A DNA stretch of 64,000 nucleotides. It comes from Chromobacterium sp. ATCC 53434 (GTDB lineage: Bacteria; Pseudomonadota; Gammaproteobacteria; Burkholderiales; Chromobacteriaceae). Below the pieces are notes generated by a model. That model worked only from the letters and a program-made list of their open reading frames with translations. It did no database searches and was not told where the DNA came from. Position numbers and translations under genes: made by a program. Below, one piece after another: positions 58,705 through 64,000 of the stretch. The stretch covers positions 1,612,001 through 1,676,000 of the forward strand of contig NZ_CP025429.1 in assembly GCF_002848345.1 (NCBI RefSeq), read 5' to 3'. Position 1 is the first letter of the stretch; each line of letters opens with the position of its first letter.

Positions 58705-58788
58705 TCAGCGGTGCTTGACGCGGCGATGGCCGGGGCGGCCTGCGAGGTTGCACAGCTGGATGAATGTGGACAGAAAATGCTTCATCAT
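58705..58788 (-). CDS. 27-residue basic microprotein with strong ribosome-binding site
   Basis: On the minus strand AAGGAGACG sits directly before ATGATG at 58788/58785, followed by 27 codons. The product begins MMKHFLSTFIQLCNLA and ends RPGHRRVKHR: a hydrophobic half, then a basic tail. There are no longer alternatives with coding character. The AT-rich upstream stretch (about 58830-58880) contains AATGATAATGGCATT, a weak resemblance to a Fur box. The form recalls small DUF1127-like or leader-type proteins, but I cannot name a family. The rest of 58582-59003 shows no other gene. Confidence 0.45.
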   Translation of the reverse strand: MMKHFLSTFIQLCNLAGRPGHRRVKHR

Positions 58789-59003
58789 CGTCTCCTTGGT
58801 CGTTTTGTCGCTTGCCATGATCTTGCCGGAGCGGAATTTCACTGGAAATGAAATGATAATGGCATTTGTTGATTTGGCAAGACATTTGAGGCAAGACAAG
58901 ATGTTGTGCGCATTTTTGTTGCGTTTCCGGTATCCCTAGCGATTCTTACTATACTGAGACCGGTGTCGGTCATGCCGACGCTCGACTAAATCAGGAGCGA
59001 ATC

Positions 59004-59129
59004 ATGAGCAAATCCAGACACAGCAGCAAAGAAGCCAAGAAACAACCGTTGATGACGCCGAAGGAGAAACGGGCCGCCAAGCATCAGAAGAAGCATGCGC
59101 CGGAAGCCCCCGTCATCGTTCCTCACTAG
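59004..59129 (+). CDS. 41-residue highly basic small protein
   Basis: ATG 59004 follows TCAGGAGCGAATC. The product MSKSRHSSKEAKKQPLM...TPKEKRAAKHQKKHAPEA... is Lys/Arg/His-rich and low in hydrophobics, so cytoplasmic and probably nucleic-acid- or ribosome-associated. Strong ribosome-binding site, correct codon use and a terminator downstream support a real gene. Family unknown to me. Confidence 0.72.
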   Translation: MSKSRHSSKEAKKQPLMTPKEKRAAKHQKKHAPEAPVIVPH

Positions 59130-59202
59130 GCGTTCTGTCGATCGACGCCATGCCGCGGACCGCGCGGCCAAAAAGACCGGCCGTCGGGCCGGTGACACGA
59201 AT

Positions 59203-59235
59203 AAACCTCCTGCCTTCCGCGACAGGAGGTTTTTT
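59203..59235. terminator. Bidirectional terminator between the small basic gene and the glyoxalase gene
   Basis: AAACCTCCTG (59203-59212) pairs with CAGGAGGTTT (59223-59232), with T6 on the plus strand and TTTATT on the minus strand. A second hairpin, GACCGGCC with GGGCCGGT, lies just upstream at 59175-59193. The minus-strand glyoxalase gene stops at its edge. Confidence 0.8.
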
Positions 59236-59651
59236 CATGCCCGGGAGGTTTCGCCGGACAGGCGCTTCGCCAGGGCCGCGTAATCGTAGCTGGTGATCTC
59301 GTAGCCGTTGCCGTCGGGATCGACGAAATACATCGACCAAGAAAGGTCATGGTCCACCACCTCCGGCAGTTCGCCCAGTTCTTGCCGCAGATGGGCGCGC
59401 CACTGCAGGAAGCCGTCCGCGTCGACGCCCAGGGCGATCACGGCGCCGGGAACGACGTCGGCGCGCTCGAACAGCGCCAGCTTCAGCGTGCCGGCGGCGT
59501 TGGCGACGGTCAGCGGGCCGCGTCCCGGGCTCCAGACCTCCAGCTCCGGCACGCGGGACAGGCCCAGCACGCGTCGGTACCAGGTTTCGGCGGCGGCGCG
59601 GTCGCGCGCGTAGACGTGGATGTGGTCTATGCGATGGATGTCGGGTGTCAT
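59235..59651 (-). CDS. Glyoxalase/VOC-family protein
   Basis: A 138-residue vicinal oxygen chelate fold protein: IDHIHVYARDRAAAETWYRRVLG at the start (first metal His) and YFVDPDGNGYEITSYD near the end (metal Glu), with VVDHDLSWSMYF in between. The substrate is unknown; it could be a dioxygenase, a glyoxalase or a binding protein. ATG 59651 has GAGGAG and overlaps the stop of the flavodoxin-like gene, so the pair is translationally coupled and under the SoxR-type promoter at 60263-60293. Confidence 0.88.
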   Translation of the reverse strand: MTPDIHRIDHIHVYARDRAAAETWYRRVLGLSRVPELEVWSPGRGPLTVANAAGTLKLALFERADVVPGAVIALGVDADGFLQWRAHLRQELGELPEVVDHDLSWSMYFVDPDGNGYEITSYDYAALAKRLSGETSRA

Positions 59652-60232
59652 GTGTGTTGCTCCTCTAGGCGCGCGACGGCGCGCATGCGTTCGGCCAGCC
59701 TGGCGACGCGTTGTCCCAGGTAGCGGGCGGTGGCCAGATCGGACGGATGCAGTTTGCCATCGGGACTGTGGGCGGTGGCGCCCAACTGGCAACCCAGACG
59801 GTTGAGCCCTGCCGGACTGTAGCCGGCGGCAATGTCCAGCCCGCACCACAGCATGCCGTGTTGCGCGGCCAGCGTGGCGAAATAGGCCAGCGTGCATTGC
59901 TGGTCGCCGTTCAGGTTCCCGCCGATGGTGAAGCCGGCGGCGATCTTGTCGGCCCAGGCCTGGCGGCACCAGCCGGCGCTGCTGGCGTCGGCGAAGGCCT
60001 TGAACTGCGCGGCCGGGCCGCCCATGAAGGTGGGGCTGCCGAAGATGATGGCGCTGGCGTCCTGCAGCTCGTCGGTGAAGGCCTGGATCGGGTAGCGGCC
60101 ATGCCGGATGTGTTGCGGCAGGATGCGCAGCAGGCGGGCGCGGCCGTATTCGGACGCGCCGTCCCGTATCGCTTCGGCCAGGGAATGGGTGCTCTCGCCG
60201 CTGGAGTAATAGACGATCTGGATATGGCTCAT
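59648..60232 (-). CDS. Flavodoxin-like NAD(P)H-quinone reductase-type protein
   Basis: A 194-residue flavodoxin-fold protein: phosphate-binding loop VYYSSGESTHSLAEAI, FMN-loop IIFGSPTFMGGPAAQFKAF, and AAGFTIGGNLNGDQQCTL. These fit the NAD(P)H:quinone oxidoreductase/WrbA-like class. Two-electron reduction of redox-cycling quinones is a plausible role given the SoxR promoter. ATG 60232 is preferred over 60259 because the predicted transcription start falls near 60256, after 60259. It is the first gene of a two-gene operon. Confidence 0.9.
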   Translation of the reverse strand: MSHIQIVYYSSGESTHSLAEAIRDGASEYGRARLLRILPQHIRHGRYPIQAFTDELQDASAIIFGSPTFMGGPAAQFKAFADASSAGWCRQAWADKIAAGFTIGGNLNGDQQCTLAYFATLAAQHGMLWCGLDIAAGYSPAGLNRLGCQLGATAHSPDGKLHPSDLATARYLGQRVARLAERMRAVARLEEQHT

Positions 60233-60262
60233 GTCGTTCGCGTGGTGGAGGGTGGCCATGCT

Positions 60263-60293
60263 AGTATCAAAGTTAAAGTTAACTTCAAGTCAA
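60263..60293 (-). promoter_or_regulatory. SoxR-type promoter with 19-bp spacer and AAGTTAACTT dyad
   Basis: On the minus strand TTGACT (-35, plus 60293-60288), exactly 19 bases, then GATACT (-10, plus 60268-60263). The spacer holds AAGTTAACTT, the core of the E. coli soxS operator (CTCAAGTTAACTTGAG). Overlong 19-20-bp spacers with a central dyad are typical of MerR-family-activated promoters. It directs the flavodoxin-like/glyoxalase operon and overlaps the soxR leader. Confidence 0.88.
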
Positions 60294-60300
60294 TGCGAAT

Positions 60301-60753
60301 ATGGAAGACAGCGCCATCACGATAGGCCGGCTGGCCAAGCGCACCGGCGTGGCGGCCAGCGCCTTGCGTTTTTACGAGGCGAGGGGGCTGATCCACAGCG
60401 TCGGCGAGGCCGGCAAGACCCGGCGCTACCGCCGCGACGCGATACGCCGCGTGTCCTTCATCCGCGTGGCCCAGGCGATGGGCATGAGTCTGCAGGACAT
60501 TGGCGCGGCGCTGGCCGATTTGCCGTCGCAGCGCACGCCGACGGCCGGCGACTGGGCCGGGATTTCGCAGGCCTGGCGTCCGCTGCTGCAGGCGCGTATC
60601 GACGAGCTGTGCCGGCTGAGGGATCAGTTGGACAGCTGCATAGGTTGCGGCTGCCTGTCGTTGGAGCATTGCAAGCTGTACAACCCGGACGACGAGGCGG
60701 GGGAGAAGGGCAGCGGGCCGCGCTATCTGCTGGGGGAGAGGCGGAAACCGTGA
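60301..60753 (+). CDS. soxR: Redox-sensing transcriptional activator SoxR
   Basis: A 150-residue MerR-family regulator. HTH: ITIGRLAKRTGVAASALRFYEARGL. The four [2Fe-2S] ligands are Cys113, Cys116, Cys118 and Cys124 in CIGCGCLSLEHCKLYNP, with the same spacing as C119/C122/C124/C130 of E. coli SoxR. It senses one-electron oxidation by redox-cycling compounds and untwists the long-spacer promoter. The divergent promoter next to it fits perfectly. No soxS is seen, as in other non-enteric bacteria where SoxR acts directly on small regulons. Confidence 0.96.
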   Translation: MEDSAITIGRLAKRTGVAASALRFYEARGLIHSVGEAGKTRRYRRDAIRRVSFIRVAQAMGMSLQDIGAALADLPSQRTPTAGDWAGISQAWRPLLQARIDELCRLRDQLDSCIGCGCLSLEHCKLYNPDDEAGEKGSGPRYLLGERRKP

Positions 60754-60794
60754 AGGTCCGGGCGGGGCGCCCGTCCTGCAGGCCCAGGCAAAAC

Positions 60795-60820
60795 AAAACC
60801 GCCGGCATGCCGGCGGTTTT
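60795..60820 (+). terminator. Rho-independent terminator between soxR and phaA (convergent)
   Basis: AAAACCGCCG (60795-60804) pairs with CGGCGGTTTT (60811-60820). The A and T tracts allow termination in both directions. Confidence 0.85.
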
Positions 60821-60843
60821 CGCATCTGGCGGGCGGGCGGCGC

Positions 60844-62022
60844 TTACGGGCGCTCTACCGCCAGCGCCACGCCCATGCCGCCGCCTATGCACAGCGTGGC
60901 CAGGCCCTTTTTGCTGCCGCGGCGCTGCATTTCGTGCAGCAGCGTCACCAGCACGCGGCAGCCGGACGCGCCAATCGGGTGGCCCAGCGCGATCGCGCCG
61001 CCGTTGACGTTGACCTTGTCCGATCCCCAGCCCAGCTCCTTGGCCACGCCCAGCGCCTGGGCGGCGAAAGCCTCGTTGGCCTCGACCAGCTCCAGATCCT
61101 CCACCTTCCAGCCGGCCTTGGAGAGCGCCTTGCGGGTGGCGGACACCGGGCCTATGCCCATGATTTCCGGCTCGCAACCGGTCAGCGCGTAGCCCTTGAT
61201 GATGGCCAGCGGCTTCAGGCCGAGCTGGTCGGCCTTCTGGGTGGACATCAGCAGCACGGCGGCGGCGCCGTCGTTGATGCCGGAGGCGTTGCCGGCGGTG
61301 ACGGTGCCGTCCTTCTTGAAGGCGGCGCGCAGCTTGGCCAGGCCGTCGGCGCTGGCGTCGTGCTTGATGAATTCGTCCTGGTCGAAGGCCAGCGGATCGC
61401 CTTTTCGCTGCGGCACCAGCACCGGCACGATCTCGTCGCTGAACTTGCCGGCCTTCTGGGCGGCGGCGGCGCGCTGCTGGGACTGCAGCGAGAAGGCGTC
61501 CTGCTCCTCGCGGCCGATGCCGTACTTGGCGGCCACGTTCTCGGCGGTGATGCCCATGTGGTAGGCGTTGTAGGCGTCGGTCAGGCCGTCGTTGACCATG
61601 GTGTCTATCAGCTGGGCATTGCCCATGCGGAAGCCGTCGCGCGAGCCCGGCAGGATGTGCGGGGACAGCGACATGTTTTCCTGGCCGCCGGCGATGACGA
61701 TGTCGGCGTCGCCGGCCAGGATGGCCTGGGCCGCCAGATGCACGGCGCGCAGGCCGGAGCCGCACACCACGTTCAGCGTGGTGGCCGGCGTGGTGACCGG
61801 CAGGCCGGCCTTGATCAGCGCCTGGCGCGCCGGGTTCTGGCCGCTGCCGGCGGTCAGCACCTGGCCCAGGATGACTTCACTGACGTCTTCCGGCTTGACG
61901 CCGGTCTTCTCCAGCAGCGCCTTGATCACGACGGCGCCCAGTTCCGGCACCGATATCTTGGCCAGTCCGCCGCCGAAGCTGCCGATGGCGGTGCGCTGCG
62001 CGGCTACGATTGCTACTTCCAT
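60844..62022 (-). CDS. phaA: Acetyl-CoA acetyltransferase (beta-ketothiolase)
   Basis: A 392-residue biosynthetic-type thiolase. Nucleophile Cys87 (NVVCGSG), His348 (LGHPIGASG), Cys378 (TLCIGGGMG) and the NEAFAAQ motif are all present. It condenses two acetyl-CoA to acetoacetyl-CoA, the first step of polyhydroxybutyrate synthesis. It lies 68 bases after phaC on the same strand, giving a phaC-phaA operon. No phaB reductase is in this window after it. Confidence 0.94.
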   Translation of the reverse strand: MEVAIVAAQRTAIGSFGGGLAKISVPELGAVVIKALLEKTGVKPEDVSEVILGQVLTAGSGQNPARQALIKAGLPVTTPATTLNVVCGSGLRAVHLAAQAILAGDADIVIAGGQENMSLSPHILPGSRDGFRMGNAQLIDTMVNDGLTDAYNAYHMGITAENVAAKYGIGREEQDAFSLQSQQRAAAAQKAGKFSDEIVPVLVPQRKGDPLAFDQDEFIKHDASADGLAKLRAAFKKDGTVTAGNASGINDGAAAVLLMSTQKADQLGLKPLAIIKGYALTGCEPEIMGIGPVSATRKALSKAGWKVEDLELVEANEAFAAQALGVAKELGWGSDKVNVNGGAIALGHPIGASGCRVLVTLLHEMQRRGSKKGLATLCIGGGMGVALAVERP

Positions 62023-62090
62023 GTTTTTCTCCTTTAGCTTGCGGCCCGCGCGGGGCGGGCCATGCCGCCCTCAAGGGCGTTTGAATCCGA

Positions 62091-63872
62091 TTATTGAAGG
62101 CTGGCGGCGACCGACGGCATCGCCTTGGCCAGCACATAGCTGCCCGGCGCCGCCAGCAACGGCGGCAATTCCTTGCTGCCCAGCGTTTTCGGCGCGGCCA
62201 CCTGCTTGCCGGATTGCGGCGCCAGCCAGGCGTCCCAGTCCTTCCACCAGCTGCCGGGGCGGCTTTCGGCGCCTTCCAGCCACTCGTCGGCGCTCAGCGG
62301 CAGCTTGTCGTTGACCCAATAGTTGCGCTTGTCCTTGGTGACCGGATTGATCGAGCCGGCGATGTGGCCGGACGCGCCCAGCACGAAGCGGCGGTTGGGC
62401 GCGCCGCTCAGGTATTTCAGGCCGGAATAGGCGGAGTCCCACAGCACGATGTGGTCGTCGCGGGCGGCGAACATGTACAGCGGGATGTCTATCCGGGAAA
62501 TGTCGATGGGCACGCCGCACAGCGTGATCACGCCCGGCTTGACCAGCGAGTTGTTCAGATAGAACTGGCGCAGCATGAAGGTGTGCATCGGCAGCGGCAG
62601 GTCGACGGCGTCGTTGTTCCAGAACAGGAGGTCGAACGGCGTCGGGGTCTTGCCCAGCAGGTAGTTGTTGACCACGTAGTTCCACACTAGGTCGTTGGCG
62701 CGCAGGCTGGCGAAGGTGCGGCCTATCTCCTTGCCGCTGATGATGCCGCCGGCGGCCATCTTGGCCTCGCGGCTGGCCACCAGCGCCTCGTCGATGAAGA
62801 AGGAGATCTCGCCGGGTTCGGAATGGTCGATCAGCGAAGTCATGAAGGTGGCGGAGTCGAAGTATTTCAGGCCCCTGGCCTGGGCCACGCACAGGGCGGT
62901 GCTGAGGATGACGCCACCGACGCAGAAGCCCAGTACGTTCATCGTCGGCTGCTTGCTGACCTTCTTTATCGCCTCGGCGGCGGCGAACACGCCGTCCTCG
63001 ATATAGTTTTCCCAGGTGAAGTGCTTCATCTCGGCCACCGCCGAGCGCCAGCTGATCAAGAAGACGCGGTAACCCTGGGCGACGAAGTGGCGCACCATGG
63101 AATTGTCCTGCTGCAGGTCCATCAGGTAGTACTTGTTGATGCAGGGCGGCACCAGCAGCAGCGGTTTCTCGTACACCTTGCCGGTGGTCGGCGTGTACTG
63201 GATCAGCTCGATCAGCTCATTGCGGAACACCACCTGGCCCGGCGTCACCACCAGGTTCTCGCCGATCTCGAACTTGCTCTCGTCGGACATCGAGATATGG
63301 CCCTTCTGGATGTCCTCCATCATGTTCTTCATGCCTTCGACCAGGCTTTCGCCCTGGGTCTCTATCGCGCGTTTGACCACGTCCGGATTGGTCAGCATGA
63401 AGTTGCTCGGCGACATCGCGTCAAGGTACTGGCGGGTGGCGAAGGCCAGCTTGTCCTTGGCGTTTTCGTCGATCTGGGTCTGGTCCACCAGCTCGGTCAT
63501 CCACTTGGAGGTCAGCAGATAGCTTTGGCGCAGAAAGTTGTAGAACGGATGCTCGCTCCACTCGGGCGAGGCGAAGCGGCGATCGGCCGGCGCCGCGCGC
63601 GGGGCGGCTTCGGCGGCCGGGGTCTCGCCGGCGGTCTGGCCGATGAATTGCGACCACAGATTCAGTTGCTGCTGGTACAGGCTGGATTGCAGGCTGAGCA
63701 GCTGGTTGGTGTGATTCATCAACTGCGACCATGCGCCGGACAGCGGATTGGCGTTGCCGTCGGGGCAGCCGCCCAGCGACAGCGAATTGACGAGCTGCTG
63801 CATCCATTGCTGATTGGCGGTGGAAAGTCCGGTGAAAAAATCTTCCAGCGAAGCGGTACTATTCTGGGACAA
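62091..63872 (-). CDS. phaC: Class I poly(3-hydroxyalkanoate) synthase
   Basis: A 593-residue class I synthase. The lipase-like box GFCVGG carries catalytic Cys317; the catalytic Asp/His are in the C-terminal part ([22 protein letters not shown]). The N-terminal about 200 residues match the variable helical domain. It polymerises (R)-3-hydroxyacyl-CoA on granule surfaces. AGGAGATTCATC precedes ATG 63872. The 128 bases upstream (63873-64000) contain TTGACC but no clear -10. Confidence 0.96.
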   Translation of the reverse strand: MSQNSTASLEDFFTGLSTANQQWMQQLVNSLSLGGCPDGNANPLSGAWSQLMNHTNQLLSLQSSLYQQQLNLWSQFIGQTAGETPAAEAAPRAAPADRRFASPEWSEHPFYNFLRQSYLLTSKWMTELVDQTQIDENAKDKLAFATRQYLDAMSPSNFMLTNPDVVKRAIETQGESLVEGMKNMMEDIQKGHISMSDESKFEIGENLVVTPGQVVFRNELIELIQYTPTTGKVYEKPLLLVPPCINKYYLMDLQQDNSMVRHFVAQGYRVFLISWRSAVAEMKHFTWENYIEDGVFAAAEAIKKVSKQPTMNVLGFCVGGVILSTALCVAQARGLKYFDSATFMTSLIDHSEPGEISFFIDEALVASREAKMAAGGIISGKEIGRTFASLRANDLVWNYVVNNYLLGKTPTPFDLLFWNNDAVDLPLPMHTFMLRQFYLNNSLVKPGVITLCGVPIDISRIDIPLYMFAARDDHIVLWDSAYSGLKYLSGAPNRRFVLGASGHIAGSINPVTKDKRNYWVNDKLPLSADEWLEGAESRPGSWWKDWDAWLAPQSGKQVAAPKTLGSKELPPLLAAPGSYVLAKAMPSVAASLQ

Positions 63873-64000
63873 GATGAATCTCCTGATACGTGCCTGAAGC
63901 GTTATCGAAGCCTGTCTGAATCTGTATTGAATGCATGGTCAAGCGAATGTACCTGCAAACTGTAACATGGCTTGCATGACATTTTCACGCCATCCTGCCA

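Noticed and set aside
60233..60259. ATG 60259 as start of the flavodoxin-like gene
   Set aside because: It would lie upstream of the transcription start predicted from the SoxR-type promoter; ATG 60232 begins the flavodoxin fold.

Overview
The window looks like chromosomal DNA of a GC-rich betaproteobacterium, most likely Chromobacterium or a close Neisseriales relative. This is inferred from gene content and protein character: a class I PHA synthase/thiolase pair, a 4-hydroxyproline 2-epimerase with Cys88 and Cys236, a SoxR regulon and a Wsp-like chemosensory locus. I could not run a database search.

Layout. (1) 1-372: 3' end of an unrecognised gene. (2) 626-10991, plus strand: a tightly overlapping chemosensory operon (CheW, CheR-TPR, CheW, CheA-REC, CheB, a five-receiver hybrid histidine kinase, a stand-alone receiver and a CHASE3 chemoreceptor). 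It has the Wsp gene order but no GGDEF output gene. (3) 35746-11053, minus strand: a 25-kb orphan non-ribosomal peptide synthetase (NRPS) locus. Transcription order is MbtH-like protein, A-T-C-A-T-C-A-T-E, C-A-T-C-A-T plus a condensation-domain stub, a CmlA-type di-iron beta-hydroxylase, a C-T-C protein with no adenylation domain, and an A-T-C protein. There is no thioesterase, exporter or dedicated regulator. Reading the specificity-pocket residues by eye gives Tyr, Ser, (Ile/Val-like, epimerised to D), Ser, (bulky hydrophobic), then a C-T-C step and Thr. (4) 36023-43309: a complete 4-hydroxyproline catabolic set with a divergent PAS-AraC regulator and a periplasmic binding protein. (5) 43528-45457: an intact IS630-family element and a decayed IS3-family remnant. 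(6) 45701-54718: mixed housekeeping and accessory genes (TrfB/KorA-like HTH, formyltransferase-like protein, PIN-PhoH ATPase, Bcp, Smr protein, TrxB, YjfB-like protein, a SnoaL/SDR/Tat-deacetylase set, a serine hydrolase). (7) 54978-60753: DUF4124-like protein, LysR regulator, aminopeptidase P, two very small genes, and a flavodoxin-like/glyoxalase operon facing soxR across a 19-bp-spacer SoxR-type promoter. (8) 63872-60844: phaC-phaA.

How the parts work together. The NRPS proteins form one assembly line, with the hydroxylase translationally coupled to the second synthetase and so probably acting on carrier-bound aminoacyl groups. The hydroxyproline genes turn trans-4-hydroxy-L-proline into 2-oxoglutarate through cis-4-hydroxy-D-proline. 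SoxR probably switches on the flavodoxin-like/glyoxalase pair under redox-cycling stress. A family of palindromic repeats with GAGCCTG-type ends occurs three times; one copy supplies the start codon of the LysR gene.

The most unusual features are the NRPS line that ends C-T-C then A-T-C without a thioesterase, the catalytically deleted condensation stub, the in-trans beta-hydroxylase, and the receiver-rich kinase in a Wsp-like operon.
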